Assembly: GCA_012295275.1 (NCBI GenBank)
Contig: CM022671.1
Location: forward strand, 30,530,750 to 30,594,749
Length of the DNA: 64,000 nt
Origin: Chrysomallon squamiferum
Taxonomy: Eukaryota > Mollusca > Gastropoda > Neomphalida > Peltospiridae
Direction of reading: 5' to 3'
Position numbers and translations under genes: made by a program. Under the pieces are notes generated by a model, which searched no databases, had not been told where the DNA came from, and worked only from the letters and a program-made list of their open reading frames with translations. The number at the start of each line of letters is the position of its first letter. Positions within the stretch are counted from its first letter, which is position 1. This document shows positions 28,901 to 36,826 of this stretch, piece after piece.

Positions 28901-30926
28901 ATGAAGTAGAAAAAGGACTAAAGCTGATGTATATTAGAACATTTTGCTTTTGTAAAAAGAACTAGATGGACAACCCAAAGAAAAAGTAATATCATAAGTA
29001 TAAAAACTAAATTCAAAAGCAAAAACATGAGTATGTATGAACATTACAAACAACCAAATAAGACCGAATCAGATCAGAATGGAGAAAAAAAACAACTCCT
29101 CAACAAGGTAATTGGCACATATGTTGAAAATTGTATCCTGGATCAACATTTTCTACATCTCTCTTTGGGCAGAGTCTTTCAGTCACAGATTTGCTATAGA
29201 GTAAACATAGGTCCCATTCAGTTTTCTGTTGCATACCATGAACACTAGTATCCAAAGCTTTTTAAAATCTGATACCAAACTCTGCAATACATCTTAACTT
29301 TGTAGTGCCCTTCTTACAGTAAGTATACTGGGGTAATTCATTTTTTGCATCTTGCTGGTCTCTACTGTCTTTTCTTGAATATTCTGATACAAACAGTTTA
29401 AGGATTAAAAACTGTGAATGATAAAAAGCCTTTACAGGCATTGGTATGATTTCTGTTAATTCATAGTTATCTGCCCAGTCCTTATCATATAATAACTATG
29501 ATTAAAGATGTACTACCATATAAAGTACAGTTACCTTTGTGAACGTCCCCAAAGAGATTGGTGCTAATTAGCAATCCCTACCTATTCCTATATTATCTTC
29601 TCTGATTATCCAGGGTAATTAAACACAAAAGGCAAGAATGAAGTTAATTAGTGATCAACACAAAAGAAAACTGTATTGTGTTTTTAAAGCTTAAAAAAAT
29701 AATAATAAATAATGTTGATGACAAAGGTGTTTCTAAACTCATTTCTAATCTATTTAGTCTTGAAACTTAATGTTTTTCAACGAAGCTAAAAAATAAAAAT
29801 GAAAATAACAGGGTCCATTGTCTAACGACTCCTTCAGTGGTCCTTAAAACATCAAGTCTTGCGATATTTATCACATGAAACAATGAACATGACTCGTAAT
29901 TATAAAAACAGGTTTTTTTGTTTGTACTAGTGGTTATAGAAATTTACAACAGTATATGTGTGTGTTTGTTACTGATATAATATATTAGGTATATTAACAA
30001 ACTGAAAATGAAACTAAATTATCAGACATTATAAAGAAAATGTCTAATTCAACATCTGCTCTATTTTTATATTTTACAATACAAATCTCCAAAGTGTAAA
30101 AAATAAAGAAGCGAATTGGGTATTTTCAATACTTTACCTGGCAAGCATTGTATAATATCTGATGCTCATACTTTTTAACACCAAGTATATTTTGGAACAT
30201 GTCATACAACTGTTCTTTACTGAGGATCAGTTCTGAAGAAGCAGTAGTTGTTCTCTGGGGCTGTTTTCTTGGATCATCATCTCCTCTAAATATTGCATCA
30301 AATTTTGCCATCCATGAACTGAGAACAGTTTCTTTACTTAAGCCATCTATTTCTGGTAAACTGCGAACCCTTTTTTCAATGTTATTTTTGAACACTTCTC
30401 TGAAGTCATTGGCTGAACAACCACCACTCTTAACCATATTTGCTACACGGTCACTTTTCAGAAATACTTCATAATAACTTTGATGAGCATTTGTAAATGC
30501 CTCGTCTGCTACAATATTTGTTTCACCATTGAGAAATGCGTGGAATCGTTCTTTTATAGTTTGTAATTGCTGTTTGGTGATTTTAGTCTGCCTCCTAGCC
30601 ATATCAGTTGGTTGTTTCGCATTAAATGGATAAGCAATGCATCTCATTACAAATACATACAGTTGTAATCTTTTTTTCCTTTCCTCCTCCTCTCTTTCCA
30701 GTTTGTCAACATCTTCTACAACTTTTTCTCTGTCGCTAGCGAGCGATGGGCTAGGACTAGAAGGACGAATGCTGTTGGACCTGGAGTGTCCACCAACAAC
30801 ACTTAAGTTATCCCCACTTGCCGAAAGACTTCTCTGTTCGGCACTGGGTAAACTAAGGACGTCAGAGTTTTCCTCATCCTGAGTTTCATTTTCTGATTCT
30901 TCTTCGCTTGAGGATGGATCAAGCAT
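132..30926 (-). CDS. CADPS: CADPS (CAPS), calcium-dependent secretion activator; 3' end outside window
   Basis: CAPS primes dense-core vesicles for Ca2+-triggered exocytosis, binding PI(4,5)P2 and syntaxin/SNAREs at the plasma membrane. Twenty-six exons were built by hand from GT-AG sites and the protein frame, giving about 1220 residues. Order: acidic N-terminus, C2-like region (about 370-490), PH domain (about 500-610), then the MUN/Munc13-homology region. It is collinear with remembered human CADPS, starting with the same [11 protein letters not shown]. The start ATG at 30926 has A at -3. Signature blocks include [26 protein letters not shown] and RDLHWPEE. The last visible exon ends in [12 protein letters not shown], so only the short C-terminal tail is missing. 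The gene is divergent from KMT2E. Identity is certain; some exon edges and the exon 16 reading frame are less so. Confidence 0.96.
2705..3934 (-). CDS. CADPS: CADPS exons 17-19: MUN domain, first part
   Basis: Exons are 3934-3778 (157 nt, [14 protein letters not shown], then [20 protein letters not shown]), 3434-3293 (142, [20 protein letters not shown] and [16 protein letters not shown]) and 2860-2705 (156, [20 protein letters not shown]). The junction of exons 18 and 19 gives [14 protein letters not shown]. The long proline-rich linker of vertebrate CADPS (LPNVNLPKVPNLPVN and following) is therefore absent here. MUN domains are helical-bundle tethers that act on syntaxin/SNARE assembly. Confidence 0.93.
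3935..7226 (-). other. CADPS intron 16 (3.3 kb), hosting the candidate microexon
   Basis: AT-rich intron with no other coding signal. The stretch 5090-5180 is richer in G and C and in complexity than the rest, and contains the 12-nt microexon. Confidence 0.6.
5148..5159 (-). CDS. CADPS: Candidate 12-nt CADPS microexon (AFRS)
   Basis: Between exons 16 and 17, the minus strand has acceptor CTTCTTCTGCTGTAG, the 12-base exon GCATTTCGATCG, and donor GTGAGT. Both flanking exons are phase 0 here, so inclusion adds four residues (HHAE-AFRS-AFAWFSD) without changing the frame. A UGC lies a few bases before the acceptor, as at SRRM3/4-dependent neuronal microexons. By recollection, vertebrate CADPS carries a small optional insert at this same point. 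The core is richer in G+C than the surrounding intron. RNA evidence is needed for certainty. Confidence 0.62.
7227..7332 (-). CDS. CADPS: CADPS exon 16, with a reading-frame anomaly
   Basis: The 3' part reads [20 protein letters not shown] to HHAE in phase 0 and ends at a GTTAGT donor, matching the human segment before AFAWWSDL. Upstream, the same exon reads [11 protein letters not shown] in a frame that fits exon 15 but not KLED. The run of five A at 7299-7303 (minus strand) would need one more A, or two fewer, to join them. In the KLED frame two TGA codons lie just upstream. A weaker acceptor giving an exon start at 7303 would stay in frame but lose about ten residues. An A-run error in the sequence is the simplest explanation. 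Confidence 0.8.
7333..12832 (-). other. CADPS intron 15 (5.5 kb)
   Basis: Holds an AG repeat at 8047-8076, the 104-bp minisatellite, an AAAAT repeat at 9846-9876, A-runs at 10182-10210 and 10831-10857, and otherwise plain AT-rich sequence. No extra exon with good signals and a compatible phase was found. Confidence 0.6.
8546..9571. repeat. Minisatellite, ten copies of about 104 bp
   Basis: Units beginning ATGAGGTTCTTTCTGTTATG start at 8546, 8650, 8754, 8859, 8963, 9068, 9173, 9278, 9381 and 9486. The period is 103-105 bp and copies are highly similar. It lies in CADPS intron 15. The later half alternates two variants (see findings). An AAT/GAT microsatellite follows at 9572-9616. Confidence 0.93.
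12833..15363 (-). CDS. CADPS: CADPS exons 11-15: region between PH and MUN
   Basis: Exons are 15363-15227 (137 nt, [13 protein letters not shown]), 14949-14762 (188, [20 protein letters not shown] and [16 protein letters not shown]), 14373-14272 (102, [20 protein letters not shown]), 13799-13736 (64, [20 protein letters not shown]) and 12956-12833 (124, [13 protein letters not shown] to SEYAKIE). This block is among the most conserved in CAPS proteins; [18 protein letters not shown] is intact. All phases agree. Exon 15 ends with one base of a split codon before a GTGTGT donor. Confidence 0.94.
13011..13085. repeat. Degenerate interstitial telomere-like repeat
   Basis: CTAAACCCTAA, TTTTAACCCTAATCTTAACC and TTAACCCTAAAC with CCTAACCCTA form a run of CCCTAA-type units with substitutions and slips. 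TTAGGG is the ancestral animal telomere repeat. It lies in CADPS intron 14. Confidence 0.7.
15745..16773 (-). CDS. CADPS: CADPS exons 8-10: PH domain
   Basis: Exons are 16773-16707 (67 nt, [20 protein letters not shown]), 16577-16469 (109, [20 protein letters not shown]) and 15939-15745 (195, through [19 protein letters not shown] and [12 protein letters not shown]). Together they form a pleckstrin-homology domain. The basic WKKWKKRYF stretch is the phosphoinositide-contact surface known from mammalian CAPS. The final Trp of the PH C-terminal helix is present in [14 protein letters not shown]. The intron between exons 9 and 10 carries a pentanucleotide repeat block. Confidence 0.93.
15951..16166. 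repeat. Pentanucleotide block, AAAAT and GAACA types
   Basis: A run of AAAAT units (15951-15990) passes through GAATA units into about twelve GAACA units (16021-16075), then back through GAATA to AAAAT (16138-16166). It sits in CADPS intron 9. Confidence 0.9.
17286..17328 (-). other. Candidate 43-nt cryptic or poison exon in CADPS intron 7
   Basis: A pyrimidine tract with CTGTAG acceptor precedes 43 bases that end before a GTATTT donor, between exons 7 and 8 on the CADPS strand. Joined to exon 7 it gives GKMHPK and then a stop, and its length is not a multiple of three. Inclusion would truncate the protein before the PH domain and could trigger decay. The alternative frame joins cleanly to exon 8 but has no matching entry from exon 7. 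This is inferred from splice signals only. Confidence 0.3.
17409..20050 (-). CDS. CADPS: CADPS exons 2-7: linker and C2-like domain
   Basis: Exons in transcript order: 20050-19970 (81 nt, [15 protein letters not shown]), 19683-19517 (167, [18 protein letters not shown]), 19102-19009 (94), 18477-18356 (122, [20 protein letters not shown]), 17842-17731 (112, WDTQGDF) and 17545-17409 (137, [20 protein letters not shown]). All junction phases agree. The block corresponds to the CAPS region usually described as C2-like (about residues 370-490), which helps membrane association and dimerisation. The exon 5/6 junction makes Cys, giving SKPCWDTQGD where the human form has SKPTWGTQGD. Confidence 0.93.
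19797..19955. repeat. Possible interspersed-repeat fragment
   Basis: A G- and C-rich patch (TAGTGGTGTAGTGTGGGCAG to TTTGCCCCAGGTGCTGGCAA) in CADPS intron 2, unlike the AT-rich flanks. Its wording resembles TE fragments common in invertebrate introns, but no copy elsewhere in the window confirms it. Confidence 0.3.
23407..23412 (-). terminator. AATAAA poly(A) signal of the candidate alternative exon
   Basis: Minus-strand AATAAA lies about 190 bases after the TAG at 23604. Downstream on the minus strand (about 23340-23385) come TTTTGGTGTGTATATG and TTTGGTGTGC, a good GU-rich element. The combination supports a cleavage site near 23390. Confidence 0.4.
23604..23693 (-). CDS. Candidate alternative terminal exon in CADPS intron 1
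   Basis: An acceptor TTCTGACAG opens a phase-0 frame of 29 codons: [16 protein letters not shown], then [13 protein letters not shown], then TAG. CADPS exon 1 also ends in phase 0 (NACQ), so splicing here would yield a truncated protein of about 292 residues lacking C2, PH and MUN. A 3'-UTR-like stretch follows, with a poly(A) signal at 23407-23412 and GU-rich sequence beyond it. The peptide is not recognised. It could also be the last exon of a nested gene whose upstream exons were missed. Confidence 0.4.
   Translation of the reverse strand, partial: GETHDDLLKRAQRVSQKILTPYFDALWLK
27453..29153. mobile_element. Long inverted-repeat (foldback) element with TA flanks
   Basis: The left arm (27453 to about 28195) and right arm (about 28420-29153) are near-perfect reverse complements over roughly 720 bp; even the GT repeat (27709-27737) mirrors the CA repeat (28873-28900). 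Outer ends read GAAAATGTTGATCC and GGATCAACATTTTC, each bordered by TA, as expected of a TA-target element. Arms differ at scattered sites (GTGATTG versus AATCGCA in one place). No transposase frame is visible. Confidence 0.85.
28151..28462. mobile_element. Small TIR element forming the centre of the inverted repeat
   Basis: Starts GCTTTTGGGTCATTCCATGT and ends with the reverse complement (ACATGGAATGACCCAAAAGC). The roughly 225-bp middle differs in style from its AT-rich surroundings (CAGATCAGTGGTGTGGGAGG; ATATCTCAGGAACTACTGAG). It may be the founding element or a unit around which the long arms were duplicated. Confidence 0.55.
30138..30926 (-). CDS. CADPS: CADPS exon 1: start codon and N-terminal domain
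   Basis: This 789-base exon encodes 263 residues in phase 0 and ends in YNACQ before a GTAAAGT donor. Residues 1-25 are acidic and serine-rich ([16 protein letters not shown]). A variable Ser/Pro linker follows, then a charged helix and the highly conserved block from about residue 85, including AFLNGET and [21 protein letters not shown] long conserved first exon followed by a 10-kb intron is compatible with early intronic polyadenylation (see 23604-23693). Confidence 0.95.
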
Positions 30927-31330
30927 GTTAGCAAAGGCAGAATATCAATTCACAGGTCTATAAACCCAAATCCGAAATGTCTTCCTCGCATAATCAACAT
31001 TTCCATTTGACAGGTCGGTACATACATCTATTGAGCATGCGCAGAAGATAGCAGACGACGTAAATAAATTGCAACACTTATGAATAATTATTTGTAGGCA
31101 AGTGTTTTTTAATGTTTTATAAATTTAAATATATTAAATTTTCATTTAATATATAAAAAAAATTATGCTATAAAATATTATTATGTACTTATTACTGAAA
31201 TATAGTAGATTGCTTTTTTAAAAAGTTACGTTTGATCTTGGCTATAGAACGAGACAACTACAAAGGATGCAATACCAGTCAGCTAACAGGTTCCCGCTTG
31301 AACATAATATGTAAACCCCACTTATTGGAA
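30927..31330. promoter_or_regulatory. Shared divergent promoter region of CADPS and KMT2E
   Basis: Between the CADPS start codon and the KMT2E non-coding first exon there are only a few hundred bases, richer in CpG than the neighbouring introns. GCATGCGCA at 31035-31043 matches the core of the NRF1 site. No TATA box is obvious. Head-to-head placement suggests a bidirectional promoter, though CADPS is normally neuroendocrine and KMT2E broad, so they may use separate elements. Confidence 0.5.
31035..31043. promoter_or_regulatory. NRF1-like site
   Basis: GCATGCGCA matches most of the palindromic NRF1 consensus GCGCATGCGC. It lies between the two divergent genes, about 110 bases upstream of the CADPS start codon. 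Confidence 0.45.
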
Positions 31331-31679
31331 ATTTCAATGGCCGCCATGATGAAAGATGATGGTTAGACAGGATATTGACGTTTTTTCAGAAAAGTGTGTG
31401 TTTTATCATCCGCTATATTGGGACAACTTGTGGTTTTTCAGTAAAATTTCAAATATAACATGACTGTTTCACTTGAAATAAGGAAATATAGCCTGCAATA
31501 TTAAAACTATCCTTGACTGCTCGACCAAAACAAGCTTGTTTTGACAGGAATTCGTTCCTGAAATTCACTTGGATTTACACTGATAATATTTACTGAATAT
31601 TTAGTGTCTTGTTGCTTACATTATAAGATGTAGCGTCGTTGTGTGAAGTTTGTGTGATTTATTTTATTTGTTTTAAAGG
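31330..31679 (+). other. KMT2E: KMT2E non-coding first exon (5' UTR), start approximate
   Basis: A strong donor (AAAGG before GTAAGT) at 31680 ends an exon with no long frame. The next acceptor in line is ATTCAG at 35076, just before the start codon. The 5' edge is a guess based on the YY1-like motif. The intron (31680-35076) contains only AT-rich and simple sequence, including a T-run at 32176-32204 and an ATTT repeat at 34986-35040. Confidence 0.5.
31340..31349 (-). promoter_or_regulatory. YY1-like motif near the KMT2E transcription start
   Basis: Plus-strand GCCGCCATGATG resembles the inverse of the YY1 motif (ATGGCGGC core), which often lies just at or after the start site of TATA-less promoters. 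If transcribed, its ATGs open only a nine-codon frame ending in TAG. Confidence 0.35.
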
Positions 31680-32170
31680 GTAAGTTGTGTCATTTTAAAC
31701 AGGATCTTAAGTTGAGTGTTGTAGCCGTTATTTTACACATCCATTCCACCATTTTACGGTTGCGCATAATTATTTAGATCCAGATCGTTCTTGTTTCCTT
31801 TTGATAATGTTTTAATAATATCATAGGCAAATTAACACCTTGGTAATTGCATATAATTCACAGATGTGTATTTATATGCACAATATCAAATAATGAAATA
31901 CTTGTTTTACAAAGGTAATTTAAATCATAGCACCAACTAACTCAGAGTAACACTGACAGTGACATGGTGACGGTCATAATAGTTATCATAGTGGCGCCTA
32001 ACTGGTATATATCAAACATTACAAAGAAATAAAATAAGATAATATTCTATATATTGGATTAACATAAAAATATGACCAATCCATGACTTGTAAGACATTT
32101 TGCATTACATATTCATGATATTGAGGATGTGTTATCAGGAGCTCAGAAATCTGAAAACGTCTGACATTGC

Positions 32171-32203
<33 letters not shown>

Positions 32204-34985
32204 CTGTTGTAAAATATATAAATATGAACCTGTATATTAAATTGTCTCTTACATAAGTTATTCATGCAGTATAAAAACTTTTTTTTAAATATTTTTATTC
32301 CCAAATCCAAAACATTTCTAATCCAAAGCCTGATGGATCTTCAGCCTGTAGTAAGTTTTGAAAAAGATAGTGCTACATCCTGTTATGACTGCCTGCTCCT
32401 AATGCAGATGGCATCTGACATATACAAAAGAAACAACTATTACTTCATTCTTTTACTTACTCAAAAACAAATATCAATTAAAATGACAAATTATCAGTAA
32501 AAAGGAAGTTGTGTAACATACTCTTTTAATATAAACTGACATAATTTCGTTAGATATATACATGTGAAATAATATTTAAAACTCAAATGACAGAGCAAAT
32601 AGAATAACCATCATAATGATCAAAACACAAAAAAAAAAATTAAAAAAAAATTATAATAATAAAAAGTTGCTATTTGACTATATCATAAAATGGTAATAAC
32701 TGGTTTCTTAGAATTCTGGATTGTGTCATTGAAAGTGTTAAAATATTGCCTTCAAAATTACATTTTGAACACATCACCTAATTCCTTGTGAATGAATGAT
32801 ATAAAATTAATATTGATGGATTATGGTGTTAAAATTAATAGCAGAGGTACATTGGGATAGCATTATTGGTTTGGTGTTCAAATTAGAATGATACACTTCA
32901 ATGTTTAACAAACTGTGAACTGTGAAAAGGAAACTCATTCTGACAAAACATCAATACTTTCTAGTGATATTTCACTTTGGTTTATTTCAGTATAAAGCAC
33001 TTACATATGGTATTAAAATTATTTAAAATATGCATATTTAACAATAGTGAAATAATTAATTTTCCATTATACAACTAATATTAAATTTGATTTATTTTTA
33101 GTCAGTTCTACAAATCTGTTTAAAAAGTTTTCCTGGTTGTGGAAAGATAAAATAAATATACAAAGTTCCAAGCACGAAAAGATGGAAATGCATCTGTTTC
33201 ATAGCCATTTTTGTTTTAATATTAACATTTATGTCCAAAGATGATTTTCTTTTTATTATGTATTTGATAACAAATTTATGATAATTCAAAGTTCAAATGG
33301 ATAATAATAGGTGTGTAAAATATACTGTGAAAGAGTGAGTAAATCTTTGTGGCATTGTTTTTGGTGGGGGGGGGGAGTTTTTGTTTATTTTTTAATCCTG
33401 ATTTAAAAAAAAAAAACCCCCTAAAACAGCTGTCAGTGAATGAAAAGATGTGAAATAAAGGGAAATGGCAGGTTCTATATGTATTCATAAATTTGTTAAA
33501 TTTTACTTTGATAAAAGCATATGTTGATAGCTAAAAAAAAACAATAACTTGCAAAGTTATATAGAGTATTTGTGCAACTGAGTTGTCAGTGTTACTTGTT
33601 CTTTCTTTTGACCTTGACATAAAGCTGCCAGGTTTTCTTGAAATACTTTTGTCAGTTATTATGTATTCAGAATTTTTCACTTTTATTTAGCCACACAGAA
33701 TGGTGATAATAGTTTAATTATTTATTGTAATTATTTTAATAAAAGTTTGATTGAATATTGTGGTGAAATGTAATTAATAATTTATCTTTGGGGAATTAAT
33801 AAAATTAATTAAAAAACCCACAAACAGTTGTGAATAAGTAGTAAATAGAAATTATTATTATTATTATTTTTTTTTTTTTTGAGAATTATATCTTTTTTAA
33901 CTTTATACTCTTTCTTTTTGTGTATATATTTATAAATGTTAGTTCTTTAATTAGTTTTTTTTTTTAAGCATGTCGTTACATTTAATTAGTGAAAATGATG
34001 ATCTCATGAAAGTAATTGAAAAGAAGATAGAGGAAACTTTATTTTCTGAAAATGTTAAAAGTATTCATTTGAAACACTGAAGAAAAGATAAATGTACTAA
34101 TTTTGTATTAAAGTAAATTTAGAAAAATTAAAGTAAACTTTTGGCAGCATGCAGAATTAATATCAGGCTTTAATTGTAATTATGTAAATAAAATAAGTAA
34201 ATCAATTTACATTTTCAATGGATACTTTTTATTATTATGAATTAAAAATATTAATTCCATTATATCAATAATAATTTAACATACTACAAAATAGTATTAC
34301 ATTGTATATCTAATGCAGATTATGCCAATCAGGATCCACATAATGTATAGGTATAAAATTTGTTTTTCTGAAATAGAGTAGTTTGATGGACCAACCATCC
34401 AGACAAACCAAAAAAAAAGAGAAAGAAATAATAATAATAAATAAGTAAATAAAAAATAGAAACAAAGAAAAAGAAATTATATAATTATTAAAATCTGTAA
34501 AAAGTTCCTTTTAAATATAATGCTAAGGAAATAGTTTTTCTTTTTTCTTGTAAAGCCAATTTTTAAATTACAGTGTATTATTATACTACAGTAATGGGAA
34601 CTTGTTTGAACTTTGTCATCATAAAAAAAATAGTCTGAATATTTTTTTATTAATGTTGTTATTTTTTATTTATTTTTTTAAATGCTTTGCAGGTAAAAGA
34701 AGTACTATTACACATTTATTAGTCTGGTTTTGGTATTAGAAGATATAAACCTTCAGTTACATCCTTGTATCCATAAATAATAAACAATTCTCTAATTTTC
34801 AATGGATTTTTTAAATTTATATTAAAAAAAAATAAAAATAATAAAATTAATAAATTGTAGTTGAGATATTGGTATGAAATAATAATTGATTTTTATAAAA
34901 AGAATTTTTTTAGACAAATAAAAATCCAAATGGTATTTTATTTGAAGTTGAGTAGATAAAAATCTAAATATTTAAATGGTATTAT

Positions 34986-34986
34986 T

Positions 34987-35038
<52 letters not shown>

Positions 35039-35058
35039 TTTTTTTTTTTTTTTTTTTT
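34986..35058. repeat. ATTT repeat and T-run before KMT2E coding exon 1
   Basis: About 13 ATTT units run into a T-run that also forms the polypyrimidine tract for the acceptor at 35076. Confidence 0.9.
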
Positions 35059-35096
35059 CTTTTTTCAATTATTCAGGATTTGTTATAGCATTTGCC

Positions 35097-35177
35097 ATGT
35101 CAGGTAAAGACATTTTCATTAAGCTGCTTGTCAGACCCATTGATCATGGACTACACTTAATCCTACCAACACGATGA
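35097..35177 (+). other. uORF of 26 codons overlapping the KMT2E start (ATGA)
   Basis: In the exon starting at 35077, ATG at 35097 (G at -3) opens a frame MSGKDIFIKLLVRPIDHG and on, ending in the TGA at 35175-35177. That stop overlaps the main ATG at 35174 as ATGA. Such overlap is known from termination-reinitiation. The codons after the uORF ATG also contain CAGGTAAAG, a consensus donor; using it would remove the rest of the uORF and the main start codon. Confidence 0.55.
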
Positions 35178-36826
35178 GCTTCATAGTACAAGTTGGACCT
35201 GTTCGTGGCAATGAAGTCAAGAGGTCACAAGAGTAAGTTTTACAAGAAATAAGAAACAATAGTTGCAAAATATTAAAAATAATAATAAAAAGTGAAAAAA
35301 AAGAGTAAAATACAGTAAGTGTAATCTTTCTCCCATTTTTTTCATTTTTTTTTTAAAAAGCCAAAATGGAACTTAATGACTTTCAGTCTGCGGAGAAAAA
35401 AATGCATGATTATTTACTGGAAAGGAGCAGGTTATGACTTTTCAAGAAATTAATTATTGTTTTTATAGGTCTGATATATATGTAACTGAATCATCATCAA
35501 GAAGTGAGTCCTGCCAAACATCACAGAGCTATGCTAGCTGTTTTGGCTTGCCATATCAGGTATACATTTAAAAAAAAAATCCAAAAAATCTAATAGTATA
35601 TTTATTTTATCTATTAAAATTTTTAATTTAAAAAAAAAAATATATATATTTTATAAAAGATGACATTTTTTTACATACTCATATTTTAATTTCATAAGAC
35701 AGAAATGCTAATTTTTATTAATATATTTTCAATTAAGGACAGAAGAAATTAGTTTTAAAAGATTTATGAAGGATTTCTTTGGTATTCAATATGTTTATAG
35801 TCCACTAATGGAAAAAAAAATCAAAAACAAATCTGATAGGTAAATCTAATCGGTGTCTTCTTTAAATATTAAGTAAAAGACTCATTGTCAAACATTAAAA
35901 TTAAGTTTTATTATTAATATAAAAAAAAATAAAAAAATCTTTTGATGACATTCTCTACAAAAAAGAGGTCGTATTCATCTTGCTTCAGGATCACAACTAT
36001 GGTGCTCCACCACCACCTACACCACCTCACTCTCCCGTTCCAAAAGTCAACGGGCATGTGGAGGTGGAATTTGTTCCAGCAATGGATGAACTGCTTTCTG
36101 CAAAGGAAGAAATTGTTGATGACAGCATCACACGATGTATCTGTGGCTATCTGCATGATGATGGATACATGATATGCTGTGATAAATGCAGGTGAGTATT
36201 TTTTTAAACAACTGACTCAAAGGTTACACAATACTATAAAGCAGGCAGACAATGTAGTTATAAAGCTGAATTTTCAGTGATGTTACTGTACGTTTCATTT
36301 GAAATTTATTTAAAAATTACTAAATTAATTATGTATGATCAAAATGACATAATTAACAACTTCACAGTTTTCATTAATATTAGTAACTGGCAGACAAAAG
36401 TAATGATCATAATATCTATTTATGCTGCATTTCCATTTTGTCTATGAGTTTTGGACATATATTACATTATAGATAATTAAAATTATCTGGTTTCAAATTT
36501 TCTTTTTCATAATTATCTTGGTTAGAACTTTTCATTTCTTTTGAAATTAAGTTGTTTTTCCATTAGCAAATAGTAATTGGTTTATTAAATATTCTCTATT
36601 TACTGAATATATATGCAATAAGCAATCCTGTTGTTGTTAACAGCAGAAAAATGTAAGAATTGCTTTACTTATTTTTCAAATATTTGCAGTGTATGGCAGC
36701 ATATTGACTGTATGGGCATTGATCGAAACAACATACCAGACAATTATTATTGTGAACTCTGTGAATCTAAACCAGTTGATGTGGAAAGGGCAAAGTTTAT
36801 CCAGAGAAAAAAGAGAGAGGAAATTG
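35174..36826 (+). CDS. KMT2E: KMT2E coding exons 1-4: N-terminus and PHD finger
   Basis: Exons are 35174-35232 (59 nt), 35469-35559 (91), 35989-36191 (203) and 36690-36826 (137). The PHD finger reads [40 protein letters not shown] and CELCE, with all C4HC3 ligands present. The Trp of VWQH and the acidic HDDGY loop used for H3K4me3 binding in KMT2E are retained. The finger is split between two exons at CDKC(S)/VWQH. Confidence 0.95.

Larger units (their letters stand above)
20051..30137 (-). other. CADPS intron 1 (10 kb)
   Basis: The largest intron. It holds the 1.7-kb inverted repeat (27453-29153), the candidate terminal exon (23407-23693), AAT repeats (24048-24070, 26526-26555) and much AT-rich filler. 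Open frames at 20765-21022, 22407-22616 and 29027-29248 have no coding character. Confidence 0.6.

Noticed and set aside
27453-29153. Palindrome dismissed as a pure assembly artefact
   Set aside because: Arms differ by scattered substitutions and the outer edges are bordered by TA, which fits a real, aged element better; long reads should still confirm.
29526-29568. Small minus-strand exon upstream of the candidate terminal exon ([14 protein letters not shown])
   Set aside because: The donor is fair, but its exit phase gives a stop when joined to the exon at 23693 and no acceptor stands out.
31338-31367. ATGGCCGCC start near 31338 as the KMT2E initiation codon
   Set aside because: The frame ends in TAG after nine codons; the conserved N-terminus ([10 protein letters not shown]) begins at 35174.
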